Positions 1 to 7,703 of a stretch of DNA of 64,000 nucleotides are shown here, piece by piece. Source of the DNA: Mycolicibacter kumamotonensis (GTDB lineage: Bacteria > Actinomycetota > Actinomycetes > Mycobacteriales > Mycobacteriaceae); NCBI RefSeq assembly GCF_002086285.1, contig NZ_MVHU01000008.1, positions 62,001-126,000 of the forward strand. The letters are read 5' to 3'. Both the position numbers and the translations under genes were made by a program. The notes beneath the pieces were generated by a model. The model was given only the letters and a program-made list of their open reading frames with translations. It searched no databases and was not told the origin of the DNA. The stretch's first letter is position 1, and each line of letters starts with the position of its first letter.

Positions 1-105
1 AGTGCACACGCCACGACGCTGCGGGCTGCCCTTGAGGGCCGCGGTCTTGACCTTGCCGATCTTGTCGCGGCGGCCCTTGCGGACCAGCTGCTGAATGGTT
101 GGCAT
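1..105 (-). CDS. rpsL: 30S ribosomal protein S12, N-terminal part (cut by window edge)
   Basis: The first 35 codons of ribosomal protein S12, running off the left edge of the window. The reverse-strand reading begins [20 protein letters not shown], which is the S12 N terminus. S12 sits in the decoding centre of the 30S subunit. The codons where streptomycin-resistance changes usually fall (about 43 and 88) are outside the window, so resistance cannot be read here. A strong promoter lies about 190 bases upstream of the start. Identification is secure; only the fragment is visible. Confidence 0.97.
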   Translation of the reverse strand, partial: MPTIQQLVRKGRRDKIGKVKTAALKGSPQRRGVCT

Positions 106-293
106 CTACCGGCTTCCTGTATCGCTGTTCGAACTCTGCAAAACTTGTCAGTCCTGTGCCCTACCGCTACCCGCGGTCGGGCGTGTCGCATGGGCCGGCT
201 GCGGATTGCTCCGCTGCATAATGGACATGCGAATTGGGCCAGGCGCGCGCGTCATGTCACCAATACGCGCCTCGTGGCCAGGCACGAGCTACC

Positions 294-323
294 ACAATAC
301 CCGCCTGGACTCCGGCAGGTCAA
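294..323 (-). promoter_or_regulatory. Promoter reading toward rpsL (TTGACC-N18-TATTGT)
   Basis: On the reverse strand a TTGACC box (318-323) is followed after 18 bases by TATTGT (294-299), a good match to a housekeeping SigA promoter. It would start a transcript near 286, giving a leader of about 180 bases before rpsL. A second -10-like CATTAT lies at 218-223. Nothing else is seen in the 254-base gap between rpsL and the TetR gene. Confidence 0.6.
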
Positions 324-359
324 AGCGCGTCGCCCGGGCCCCTTCGGCCCCCGCCGCGG

Positions 360-989
360 CTACCCGGTACGGCTCTCCATCGCCGAAGCCAGCCGGCGCA
401 CCATATCCGAGAAGATCGCGTCGGTGTCGACGTCATCCATCACCCCGGTCATCTCCAGCAGCACGAAACCGTGCATCGCCGCCCAGAACTCCAGCGCCGC
501 GTGAAACGCCCGCTCACCCTCGAGTCCGTAGGACGCCAGCACCTCGATCACCGGGGCCGCGGCGCGGGTGGCCGCGGCGGTGTACTCCGGGTCCTCACCA
601 CCCAGCGGCATCCGGGTGAACGCCGAATAGCGGCCCGGGTGATGGTGGGCGTAGCTGCGGTAGGCCCCGGCCATCACCAGCACCGCGTCGTCGCGGGCGC
701 GGCCCTGACCGACCTGGGTCAGCATCTCGAGGATGTCGTCGATAACCCGCATCCGCATCGCCCGGCGCAGGTCACCCAGGCTGTGCACGTGGTTGTACAG
801 CGACGGGCCCTTGGTGCCCAGCTGGGTTGCCAGCGCATTGATGGTCAGCGCGTCCCAGCCCTCGCGGTCCAGGAAGTTCAGTGCCGCGTTGACGATGACC
901 TCCCGGCTCAGCTTGACCGGTCGCGCCCCCGACTTGCCGTTGGTTCGCGAGCGACCGCCCACCGACGGCGGGTCTGGTCGAGCTGGCAT
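360..989 (-). CDS. TetR-family transcriptional regulator (Rv0681-like)
   Basis: A 209-residue TetR regulator. The N-terminal helix-turn-helix is visible around residues 25-70 (KLSREVIVNAALNFLDREG ... LYNHVHSLGDLRRAM). The C-terminal part (about 110-209) looks like the TetR_C_33/WHG type ligand domain (HPGRYSAFTRMP, FHAALEFWAAMHGFVLLEM). I chose the ATG at 987-989 because the upstream in-frame extension is compositionally unlike the protein and the shorter form matches the M. tuberculosis orthologue next to rpsL in length and start. It is divergent from the DUF3060 pair at 1136 and may control it; ligand and targets are unknown. Confidence 0.85.
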   Translation of the reverse strand: MPARPDPPSVGGRSRTNGKSGARPVKLSREVIVNAALNFLDREGWDALTINALATQLGTKGPSLYNHVHSLGDLRRAMRMRVIDDILEMLTQVGQGRARDDAVLVMAGAYRSYAHHHPGRYSAFTRMPLGGEDPEYTAAATRAAAPVIEVLASYGLEGERAFHAALEFWAAMHGFVLLEMTGVMDDVDTDAIFSDMVRRLASAMESRTG

Positions 990-1135
990 GGCGTTCGCCC
1001 TTCGTATTGTGCAGGCCGGAGTGGGGAGATCAGCTAAGAACTCTAATCCACCGATAAGTGGGGGAACCGGCGTACGGCCGAGCCGGCGCGACGTAAGCTT
1101 TGCCGAAATCGCGTCCGGCGAGAGGGGCACGACAG

Positions 1136-1501
1136 ATGAAATGGACCGCGCTGGGTGCTGCGCTGCTGTGCTTCGGGGCCGGTCTGCTGGGCGGCACCCC
1201 GAGCGCGCGTGCGGTGCCCGGCGACATCCATATCTACGGCGTGCACGAGACCCGCACGCTGGACTGCAACGGCGGCACCTTGTTCATCAACGGGGTCAAC
1301 ATCACCGTGCATGCCTTCGGGGACTGCTGGGCGGTGACCATGCAGGGCTCGCAGAACACCGTCATCGCCGAGACCATCATCAACGACGTCACCGTCTACG
1401 GCTATGACCAGACCGTCTACTACAAGAATGGCGACCCTTTCCTGTTCGACCGCGGACGTGAGCTGGGCATGACCAACCGGCTCGCCCGCGTACCGGCGTG
1501 A
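1136..1501 (+). CDS. Exported DUF3060 protein (Rv0680c-like)
   Basis: A 121-residue protein with a clear N-terminal signal peptide: MKWTALGAALLCFGAGLLGG, then a likely cleavage site near SARA. The mature part carries the short beta-rich repeats of DUF3060 (LDCNGGTLFINGVNITV, NTVIAETIINDVTVYG), spaced Asn/Val/Thr motifs suggesting a small beta-helix. Two Cys in the mature part could pair. A GAGAGGGG ribosome site precedes the ATG. Its stop overlaps the GTG start of the next gene (GTGA), so the two are translationally coupled. Function is unknown; the counterparts in M. tuberculosis lie beside the same TetR gene. Confidence 0.8.
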   Translation: MKWTALGAALLCFGAGLLGGTPSARAVPGDIHIYGVHETRTLDCNGGTLFINGVNITVHAFGDCWAVTMQGSQNTVIAETIINDVTVYGYDQTVYYKNGDPFLFDRGRELGMTNRLARVPA

Positions 1502-1917
1502 CCCGCGATCACCGCCGAAACCTCCGCCCGATTCTGGTGGCCGGTGCCGCGCTGCTGGCGGTCGGCGCCGGCGTGGCCGGCTGCGATTCGGAGCCGCCGC
1601 CCAAATCCGCGCGGATCGCCAAAGGTTATGCCGACGCGCAATTCTCCGACACGATCACCTACCGATCGTTCGGAACGACGTCGGCGGTGGACTGCGCCGA
1701 CGGCAAGTCGCTCAACGTGGCCGGATCGAACAACAGCTTGACCGTCCGGGGCCGCTGCGAGGCGGTGAACGTCGCCGGCGCCGACAACCGGATCACCGTC
1801 GAGCGGGTCGAGAAGTCGCTGACGGTCACCGGGCTCAACAACTCCGTCACCTACCGCGGCGGCGAGCCGACGGTCGACGATCGCGGTTCGGGCAACGTCA
1901 TCGCCGACAAGCGCTGA
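1498..1917 (+). CDS. DUF3060 lipoprotein (Rv0679c-like)
   Basis: A 139-residue predicted lipoprotein. After a basic N terminus (RDHRRNLRP) comes a hydrophobic stretch ending in a lipobox, VAGC, with the acylated Cys at residue 29. The mature part has three DUF3060-type repeats (CADGKSLNVAGSNNSLTV, CEAVNVAGADNRITV, KSLTVTGLNNSVTY), again beta-helix-like. It starts with GTG overlapping the preceding stop by 4 bases and is a relative of that upstream gene. Likely envelope-associated; no enzymatic motif is seen. The M. tuberculosis homologue is described as a threonine-rich envelope protein. Confidence 0.82.
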   Translation: MTRDHRRNLRPILVAGAALLAVGAGVAGCDSEPPPKSARIAKGYADAQFSDTITYRSFGTTSAVDCADGKSLNVAGSNNSLTVRGRCEAVNVAGADNRITVERVEKSLTVTGLNNSVTYRGGEPTVDDRGSGNVIADKR

Positions 1918-1948
1918 TCCGCTCGGGCGGCCCGGGCGGCCGCCGCCT

Positions 1949-2713
1949 TCAGGCCTTGGCGCCGTGCCGGCCGGCGCCGCCGGCGAACCGGCCCGCTCCG
2001 TGCAGCGCCTCGTCGGCCACCCGCGACAGGCTGGCGAATTCCTGGTCCATCGCGTGGGGCTCGGTCATCCCCCACTGCCGCAGCGCCGAGAGCCGGTCCG
2101 AGCGCAGACAGCCCTGGGGCAGTTCGGCGAGTTCGCCGGCCAATTGCTCGGCTGCGCTGCGGGCCTGCCCTTTCGGCACCACCCGGTTGGCCAGGCCGAT
2201 CGCGTGCGCCTCGTCGGCGTCGACCGCGCGGCCGGTGAGGATCATGTCCATGGCGCGGCTGTGGCCGATCAGCCGCGGCAAGCGCACCGTGCCGCCGTCG
2301 ATGAGCGGCACCCCCCAGCGCCGGCAGAACACCCCGAACACGGCGTCGGCCTCGGCGACCCGCATGTCACACCAGAGCGCCAACTCCAGGCCGCCGGCCA
2401 CCGCGTAGCCGCTCACCGCTGCGATCACCGGCTTGGACAGCATCATCCGGGTCGGACCCATCGGCCCCGGGCCGGTGCGGTGGGTCTGATTGGCCCTCTC
2501 GGTGCCGAACGCTTTGAGATCGGCGCCCGCACAAAAGGTTCCGTGATCCCCCCACAACACGGCGACCGACGCGGTGTCGTCGCGGTCGAATTCGGCGAAG
2601 GCCTCATACAGCGCGGCCGCGGTCGGGCCGTCGACGGCGTTGCGCGCCTGCGGCCGGTTCAGGACCACCGTCGTGACCGCGCCGCTGCGCTCCACCCGCA
2701 CCGAGTCCGTCAT
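1949..2713 (-). CDS. echA5: Enoyl-CoA hydratase/isomerase family protein
   Basis: A 254-residue crotonase-fold protein. The oxyanion-hole segments are visible as GTFCAGADLKA (about residues 59-69) and VSGYAVAGGLELAL (about 99-112). The usual hydratase Glu positions are not both evident in the segment FCRRWGVPLIDGGTVRLPRLIG, so whether it hydrates enoyl-CoA or acts on another acyl-CoA is open. It is the last gene of the reverse-strand run fadE8, echA4, PaaX-like, echA5, and its start overlaps the regulator's stop (ATGA). Placement matches EchA5 (Rv0675) of M. tuberculosis. Predicted role: beta-oxidation of an unidentified acyl chain. Confidence 0.85.
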   Translation of the reverse strand: MTDSVRVERSGAVTTVVLNRPQARNAVDGPTAAALYEAFAEFDRDDTASVAVLWGDHGTFCAGADLKAFGTERANQTHRTGPGPMGPTRMMLSKPVIAAVSGYAVAGGLELALWCDMRVAEADAVFGVFCRRWGVPLIDGGTVRLPRLIGHSRAMDMILTGRAVDADEAHAIGLANRVVPKGQARSAAEQLAGELAELPQGCLRSDRLSALRQWGMTEPHAMDQEFASLSRVADEALHGAGRFAGGAGRHGAKA

Positions 2714-3444
2714 CGTGGCACCTCCGCCGTCTGTTCCGCATCGCGCCGTGCCGCCACTTCCTCGACGAATTCCGCGTAGCGTCCGCGGATCCGCTCACCG
2801 GGCCAGCCGGGCGGCAGCAGTTCGGCCGGCAACACCGGGTCGCGGCGCAGGTGCCGGACCATGGCCGCGGCAATGGTGAAGCGGTCCGCCGCCTCGGTGG
2901 CGTGCGCCATCTCGGCGAGCAGCTCATCGCCGGTGACCGCCCAGCCGGTCAGGTCCCACAGCTTGCCGGCGAGCTCGACCGGGTGTTCGTCGCGGGCGGT
3001 GAGCATCCTGGTGTAGGGGACCAAGTCACCGAGGTCGATGTCGATGTTGTCCGGGCGCATCCAAATCCCTTCGCGCAGTTCGGCGAATCGCCGCTCGGTG
3101 AGCCCAGCGCGCAGGGTGGCCCGGGTTCGCGGCTCGCAGCCGATGCTGGTGATCACCACGGCGTACCAGTCGCCACCCCAGGGTCGGATGCGTGGATTCA
3201 GCGCCTCGTCCTGCCGGCGCTGACGTTCCAGCAGCCGTTCGGAGAGCCCGTAGCCCTCTGCGGAGCGGACCAGGTCCCCGGCGGCGACCAGCCGCGTCAG
3301 CGCCACCCGCATAGCGGTTTCTTTGATACCGAAATCTGCTGTGAGCCTGAGTAATTCAGCTGAGCTGGCGGAGGCGGGATGGGCGCCCAGCAGCACCGAC
3401 AACACCACCGACCTGGCCGTCATGCGAACTGGTGGGTTGGGCAT
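2710..3444 (-). CDS. PaaX-like transcriptional regulator (Rv0674-like)
   Basis: A 244-residue protein of the PaaX type: an N-terminal winged helix (about 10-75; ARSVVLSVLLGAHP, ETAMRVALTRLVAAGDL) followed by the PaaX middle region (WYAVVITSIGCEPRTRATLR, GIWMRPDNIDIDLG) and a C-terminal domain with conserved Trp/Leu (LWDLTGWAVTGDELLAEM). PaaX-family repressors generally respond to an acyl-CoA. It is nested in a fatty-acid operon, 9 bases after echA4 and overlapping echA5 by 4 bases, so it probably senses an intermediate of that pathway. The effector is not deducible from sequence. Confidence 0.82.
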   Translation of the reverse strand: MPNPPVRMTARSVVLSVLLGAHPASASSAELLRLTADFGIKETAMRVALTRLVAAGDLVRSAEGYGLSERLLERQRRQDEALNPRIRPWGGDWYAVVITSIGCEPRTRATLRAGLTERRFAELREGIWMRPDNIDIDLGDLVPYTRMLTARDEHPVELAGKLWDLTGWAVTGDELLAEMAHATEAADRFTIAAAMVRHLRRDPVLPAELLPPGWPGERIRGRYAEFVEEVAARRDAEQTAEVPR

Positions 3445-3453
3445 CTCGCACGC

Positions 3454-4389
3454 CTAGACCCCGGATGCCCGTCGGCCGTAGTCCCCGAACGGCTCATCGC
3501 GGTGCCGCACCGCGTCGCGGAAACCGTGTGCCACCGCATCGGCGACGAACGCATGCCCCTCCGGGGTGTGCCGTGCCACCCCGTCGAAGACGGTGCTGAC
3601 CATGCGACTGGTGGCCACGCCCTGTTGCAGCAGCGCGGTGTTGAGCGCGAGCTTGGCCATGATCAACTGGTTGACCGGCATCGCGGCGATGCGGCCGACC
3701 AGGCGTTCGGTGCGCTCGTCGAGATCGGCCGGGTCGGGGGCCTCGATGGCCAGCCCCCATTCGGCGGCTTGGGCACCGGTGATGCAATCTCCGGTCAGCA
3801 GAAGGCGTTTCGCGCGCTGGTCACCGAGCCGGTGCGCCCACAACCCGGCCGCCGGCACACCCCACACCCGCATCGGCGGATAGCCGATCTTGGCGTCGGA
3901 GGCCGCGATCACCTGGTCGGCGTGCAATGCGATGTCGGTGCCACCGGCCACGCAGTAGCCGTGAATCTTGACCACGGTCGGCTTGTCCGCGTGCATCAGC
4001 GAGGCGAAACCCCGAACGAAGCGGCTCATCATCTGGTAGTCGATCATCGGATCCCAGGGCTGGTCCGCGCGATGGTTGACCGCCTGAACCTTGCCGTCGA
4101 GCACGCTGCCCCGATAGTTCTCGCCGCCGGCCGACGACGATCCTTCGGCGTAGGCGCCCAGGTCGAAGCCCGCGCAGAATCCCTCGCCGCGACCGGACAC
4201 CAGGATCACATGCACGTTGGGGTCCAGGTCGGCCCGCTCCACCAGGGCCGACAGTTCCAGGGGGGTGTCGGCGGTGATCGCGTTGCCCTTCTCCGGGCGG
4301 TTGAAGGTGATCCGGGCGATGCGGTCGGTGACCTCGTAGGTCATCGTCCGCAGGTTGTCGAACTCGACCGGGGCAATGTGGTGCCGCAT
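3454..4389 (-). CDS. echA4: Crotonase/enoyl-CoA hydratase family protein
   Basis: A 311-residue crotonase-family protein, longer than EchA5. It shows the N-terminal IARITFNRPEKGNAIT, the oxyanion-hole motif GRGEGFCAGFDLGAYAEG (about 66-83) and HGYCVAGGTDIALHAD (about 138-153). At the position where hydratases normally carry their second Glu the sequence is RVWGVPAAGLWAHRLG, without an obvious acid, so hydratase activity is not certain. It follows fadE8 by 42 bases and precedes the PaaX-like gene by 9. Length and neighbours match EchA4 (Rv0673). Confidence 0.85.
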   Translation of the reverse strand: MRHHIAPVEFDNLRTMTYEVTDRIARITFNRPEKGNAITADTPLELSALVERADLDPNVHVILVSGRGEGFCAGFDLGAYAEGSSSAGGENYRGSVLDGKVQAVNHRADQPWDPMIDYQMMSRFVRGFASLMHADKPTVVKIHGYCVAGGTDIALHADQVIAASDAKIGYPPMRVWGVPAAGLWAHRLGDQRAKRLLLTGDCITGAQAAEWGLAIEAPDPADLDERTERLVGRIAAMPVNQLIMAKLALNTALLQQGVATSRMVSTVFDGVARHTPEGHAFVADAVAHGFRDAVRHRDEPFGDYGRRASGV

Positions 4390-4431
4390 GTATCGCCTCT
4401 CTCGACCGTTGTCGACCCGGTCGATGCCGCC

Positions 4432-6075
4432 CTACGACCCTTTTACGATGGCACGCTCCAGGATCGGCGCGAGGTCCAGGCCCGCCGGAAGCGTACCGAA
4501 CGCCCCGCCCCATTGGCCGCCGAATCGGGTCGCCAGGAACGCCTCGGCGACGGCCGGGTGACCGTGGCGCACCAGCAAACCGCCCTGCAGCGCCAGGCAG
4601 ATGTCCTCGGCGATCTTGCGCGCCTGGTACTGGGCGGTGGCCACGTCGCTGCCCAGGCCCGTCAGTTGGGTCTTCAACGCCTCGACGTGGGCGTCGAGCC
4701 GGCGATCCTGCCCGGCGCTCTCGGCCAGTTCGTCAAAGAGCACGGCCACCGAGTCGGGTTGGGTGGCCAGCGCGCGCAGGGTGTCCAGGGCGCTGACGTT
4801 GCCCGAACCCTCCCAGATGCCCATCAACGGCGCCTCCCGGTACAGCCGCGGCATCAACGAGTCCTCGATGTAGCCGTTGCCGCCCAGGCATTCCATCGCC
4901 TCGGCGGCGTGCGGGGTGGCACGCTTGCAGACCCAGTACTTGGTGGCCGCCAGGCCGATCCGGCGCAGCAGCCCCTCCCGGTCGTCGCCCTGGACCGCCT
5001 TGTCGGTGGCGCCGGCCATCCGCATGGTCACCATGGTGGCCGCTTCGGCCTCCACCGCCAGGTCGGCCAGCACGTTACGCATCAGCGGCTGGTCGATCAG
5101 GTAGGCGCCGAATGCTTTTCGGTGCTGCGTGTGGTAGATGGCGCGAGCCAGTCCCATCCGCATGCTGGTGGCGCTGCCCAGCGCGCAGTCCAGCCGGGTC
5201 AGGTTGACCATCTCGATGATCACCGAGACACCGCGGCCCTCCTCGCCGACCAGCCACGCGGTGGCGCCGTCGTACTCGATCTCACTGGAGGCGTTGGCGT
5301 GGTTGCCGAGCTTGTCCTTGAGCCGCTGCAGCCGCATCCGGTTACGGGTGCCGTCGGGCAGCACCCGCGGCAGGAAGAAGCAACTCAGACCGCCGGGCGC
5401 CTGGGCCAGCACCAGGAACACGTCGCACATGGGCGCCGAGGTGAACCATTTGTGCCCGGTCAGGGTGTAGCTGCCGTCATCGTTGGGCACCGCCTGTGTC
5501 GTGCCCGCGCGCACATCCGAGCCGCCCTGTTTCTCGGTCATCGACATTCCCGCGGTGAGACCGGCTTTGGTGGCGGGCACCTTGAGCACCGGGTCATAGA
5601 CCCGGCTGGTCAACAGCGGCTCGTAGGTCTTGGACAATTCCTGGTTGTAGCGCAGCGCCGGGATGATCGCGTAGGTCATCGAGATCGGACACATGTGGCC
5701 GGGCTCGGCGGTCCACACCCCGGTTAGGGCGGCACGCACCACGTGGGCGCCCGGCCGCGGGTCGGCCCACGGCGCGGCGTGCAGGCCGTGGGCGATCGCG
5801 GTGCGCATCAGCTCGTGGTAGGCGGGGTCGTATTCCACTTCGTCGATGCGGTTGCCGACGACGTCGTGGGTGTGCAGGATCGGCCGGTTGCGATCGGCGA
5901 GCTCGCCCCAGCGCTGAGTCTGCCTCGAGCCGGAGATCGCACCGAGCTCGGTGACGTCGTCGACGCCCCATTGACCGCCCTCGCGGATGAGCGCCTCGAT
6001 GAGCACCGGTGACGACGCCGGGTTGTAGCCCTCGAGTGGCAGGACCTGATTGGTGACGATGTGCGTGTCGGCCAT
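4432..6075 (-). CDS. fadE8: Acyl-CoA dehydrogenase, FadE8/AidB type
   Basis: A 547-residue flavin-dependent acyl-CoA dehydrogenase. Landmarks include MTEKQGGSDVRAGTTQA (FAD/substrate region), GHKWFTSAPMCDVFLVLAQ, MECLGGNGYIEDS and the IWEGSGNVSALD segment typical of the AidB/FadE8 branch. Length is normal for that branch, which has an extra C-terminal region. It heads the operon fadE8-echA4-PaaX-like-echA5 and would perform the first, alpha-beta dehydrogenation step. It appears to have its own promoter with a -10 (TAATAC, 6082-6087) only 6 bases from the ATG, so translation may be leaderless. Substrate is unknown. Confidence 0.9.
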   Translation of the reverse strand: MADTHIVTNQVLPLEGYNPASSPVLIEALIREGGQWGVDDVTELGAISGSRQTQRWGELADRNRPILHTHDVVGNRIDEVEYDPAYHELMRTAIAHGLHAAPWADPRPGAHVVRAALTGVWTAEPGHMCPISMTYAIIPALRYNQELSKTYEPLLTSRVYDPVLKVPATKAGLTAGMSMTEKQGGSDVRAGTTQAVPNDDGSYTLTGHKWFTSAPMCDVFLVLAQAPGGLSCFFLPRVLPDGTRNRMRLQRLKDKLGNHANASSEIEYDGATAWLVGEEGRGVSVIIEMVNLTRLDCALGSATSMRMGLARAIYHTQHRKAFGAYLIDQPLMRNVLADLAVEAEAATMVTMRMAGATDKAVQGDDREGLLRRIGLAATKYWVCKRATPHAAEAMECLGGNGYIEDSLMPRLYREAPLMGIWEGSGNVSALDTLRALATQPDSVAVLFDELAESAGQDRRLDAHVEALKTQLTGLGSDVATAQYQARKIAEDICLALQGGLLVRHGHPAVAEAFLATRFGGQWGGAFGTLPAGLDLAPILERAIVKGS

Positions 6076-6081
6076 AACGCA

Positions 6082-6130
6082 GTATTACAGTTTTTTCACG
6101 CACGCACAACGGATGTAACCGTAGTTATGT
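6082..6130 (-). promoter_or_regulatory. fadE8 promoter with possible operator
   Basis: Reverse strand: TTGTGC (6104-6109), 16 bases, TAATAC (6082-6087), then 6 bases to the fadE8 ATG, suggesting a near-leaderless mRNA. Just upstream, at about 6107-6126, ACGG-N6-CCGT gives a short imperfect palindrome that could bind the operon's PaaX-like regulator. The boxes are seen directly; the regulator assignment is inference. Confidence 0.45.
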
Positions 6131-6136
6131 CCGGCA

Positions 6137-6193
6137 AACAAAACGGCGGTCACGGCCCGAGGTCGGGAGGTTCCAGGCCGTGACCGCCGCGTC
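6137..6193 (-). terminator. Intrinsic terminator after the 15-residue peptide gene
   Basis: A 14-bp perfect stem, CGGCGGTCACGGCC paired with GGCCGTGACCGCCG, with an 18-base loop, is followed on the reverse strand by TTTTGTTT. A stem plus U-tract of this quality is unusual in such GC-rich DNA. It lies between the peptide gene and fadE8 and would end the small transcript before fadE8. Confidence 0.75.
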
Positions 6194-6207
6194 TAGGGGG
6201 CGCCGCG

Positions 6208-6255
6208 CTAGGGGCTGCTCATTAACGCCACACCGCAACGGTGGCACTCGGTCAT
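6208..6255 (-). CDS. Predicted 15-residue Cys-containing peptide, own transcription unit
   Basis: A 16-codon reading frame, ATG to TAG, encoding MTECHRCGVALMSSP. It is preceded by a strong ribosome site (GGGAGGATCCCCG then ATG), by a promoter-like TTGAAA-N18-TAGTGT at 6324-6353, and followed 15 bases later by an intrinsic terminator. The predicted transcript is about 180 bases. The peptide has a C-x-x-C pair and no signal or hydrophobic segment. I do not recognise it. Alternatives: a leader peptide attenuating fadE8, which the intervening terminator and separate fadE8 promoter argue against unless readthrough occurs, or a dual-function small RNA. Translation is predicted only. Confidence 0.5.
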   Translation of the reverse strand: MTECHRCGVALMSSP

Positions 6256-6323
6256 CGGGGATCCTCCCGCCGCATTGAACGTGGATGCCGCCCCTACTGG
6301 CGAGGCCATAGCAAATTAATAGC

Positions 6324-6353
6324 ACACTACCAACCAGTTGTCATTTGTTTCAA
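6324..6353 (-). promoter_or_regulatory. Promoter of the small peptide transcript
   Basis: Reverse-strand TTGAAA (6348-6353), 18-base spacer, TAGTGT (6324-6329). Start of transcription would fall near 6317, about 60 bases before the peptide ATG. A second overlapping candidate is TTGGTA-N17-TATGGC. The region is also locally AT-rich compared with the surroundings. From 6354 to 6513, between this promoter and the end of nfo, I see no further feature. Confidence 0.5.
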
Positions 6354-6513
6354 GGGAAAGCAAGTCATACGGATGATTTGGGCACTAATCCACAGTGTTC
6401 GGTCTTGGCTGGTGGCCTGCGGGCGGTGGTGACGAAAGGACCGGGCGACAGCGCAGAGCCGCTGAGATTTCCGAAAACACCAGCGCCGGCACGTCTTAAC
6501 CGGGCCGCCGGAA

Positions 6514-7272
6514 TCAGCTCAGGTTTTCCCGCAGGAAGGCGATATCGGCCTTGCGGCCCTCGTCGGCGGTCTCGCAGATGACCGGGGCGCCGGCGGCCTT
6601 GACCACGGCGACCAACAGCTCGGGATCGATCTGGCCGGTGCCGAAGTTGGCGTGGCGGTCCCGGCCGGAGCCCGCGGCATCCTTGGAATCATTGCAGTGC
6701 ACCAGGTCGATGCGTCCGGTGATGGCCTTGATCCGCTCCACCGCGTCGGCCAGCTCCTCGCCGGCCGCCCAGGTGTGGCAGGTGTCCAGGCAGAACCCGA
6801 CCCCGGTGTCACCGATGTGGTCCCACAGCCTCGCGATGGTGTCGAAGCGCCGGGCCATCGCGTGCTCACCGCCAGCGGTGTTCTCCAGATACACCGGGAC
6901 GGTGGTCTCCAGCCGGTCCAGCGCCTTGCGCCAGCGCACGAACCCGGCCTGCTCATCGTCGTCGTCGGCGGTGACGTGTCCGCCGTGCACGATCACCGCG
7001 GCAGCGCCGATGTCGGCGGCGGCGTCGCAGGTCTGCTGCAGGACGTTGCGCGAGGGTATGCGCACCCGGTTGTTCGGCGAGGCCACGTTGATCAGATAGG
7101 GCGCGTGAACATAGATCGGCAGGTCCGCCTGGCGCAGCCGCTCGGCGTCCTCGCGCGGTTTGGGCGGCTTCCAGCTCTGCGGGTTGCCGAGGAAGATCTG
7201 CACCACATCGGCGCCGTCCGCCTCCGCGGCGGCCAACGGGTCAGCCGGGCGCACGTGGGAACCGATCAACAC
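6514..7272 (-). CDS. nfo: Endonuclease IV (AP endonuclease)
   Basis: A 252-residue endonuclease IV, a zinc-dependent enzyme that cleaves DNA at abasic sites in base-excision repair. Conserved segments are [23 protein letters not shown] (metal His), VYLENTAGG (metal Glu), [13 protein letters not shown], and [21 protein letters not shown] chose the GTG at 7270-7272, giving GTG-LIGSHV, the family start and the length of the M. tuberculosis enzyme (End, Rv0670); the upstream in-frame extension is made of repeat DNA. The ribosome site is weak. Its leader is occupied by an 89-bp tandem repeat array separating it from the GCS2-like gene. Confidence 0.93.
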   Translation of the reverse strand: MLIGSHVRPADPLAAAEADGADVVQIFLGNPQSWKPPKPREDAERLRQADLPIYVHAPYLINVASPNNRVRIPSRNVLQQTCDAAADIGAAAVIVHGGHVTADDDDEQAGFVRWRKALDRLETTVPVYLENTAGGEHAMARRFDTIARLWDHIGDTGVGFCLDTCHTWAAGEELADAVERIKAITGRIDLVHCNDSKDAAGSGRDRHANFGTGQIDPELLVAVVKAAGAPVICETADEGRKADIAFLRENLS

Positions 7273-7282
7273 GGCGGTCAGC

Positions 7283-7703
7283 TTAGTTCGGTGACGATGC
7301 CGGCGAGGAACGAGGCGGCTGAGGAGGCGGACCGTTAGGCCAGTTCGGTGACGATGCCGGCGAGGAACGAGGCGGCTTGGGGGCACCCCCAGCCGCGCAG
7401 CGGCGAGGGGGCGAGGCGGACCGTTAGGCCAGTTCGATGACGATGCCGGCGAGGAACGAGGCGGCTTGGGGGCACCCCCAGCCGCGCAGCGGCGAGGGGG
7501 CGAGGCGGACCGTTAGGCCAGTTCGATGACGATGCCGGCGAGGAACGAGGCGGCTTGGGGGCACCCCCAGCCGCGCAGCGGCGAGGGGGCGAGGCGGACC
7601 GTTAGGCCAGTTCGATGACGATGCCGGCGAGGAACGAGGCGGCTTGGGGGCACCCCCAGCCGCGCAGCGGCGAGGGGGCGAGGCGGACCGTTAGGCCAGT
7701 TCG
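7283..7703. repeat. 89-bp tandem repeat array (VNTR), four full units plus a short unit
   Basis: Four full 89-bp units begin at 7335, 7424, 7513 and 7602. Units 2-4 are identical and unit 1 differs at one base in the part compared (G for A at unit position 14). A shorter related unit lies at 7283-7334 and lacks an internal segment of about 35 bases that begins TGGGGGCACCCCCA. The first 13 bases of each unit (TTAGGCCAGTTCG) repeat the last codons and stop of the upstream gene, at 7691-7703. Location between a stop codon and the next start, unit length and composition resemble mycobacterial interspersed repetitive units (MIRU). The array forms the leader of nfo. Confidence 0.9.

Noticed and set aside
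1..105. Streptomycin-resistance change in rpsL
   Set aside because: Only 35 codons are in the window; the relevant codons are outside.
6125..6325. 66-codon reverse frame overlapping the small peptide gene
   Set aside because: Its coding sequence would run through the terminator stem and it lacks a ribosome site; the 15-codon frame has a far better start context.
7283..7703. Possible CRISPR array
   Set aside because: Units of 89 bp are directly abutting and near-identical, with no variable spacers and no cas genes. It is a VNTR.
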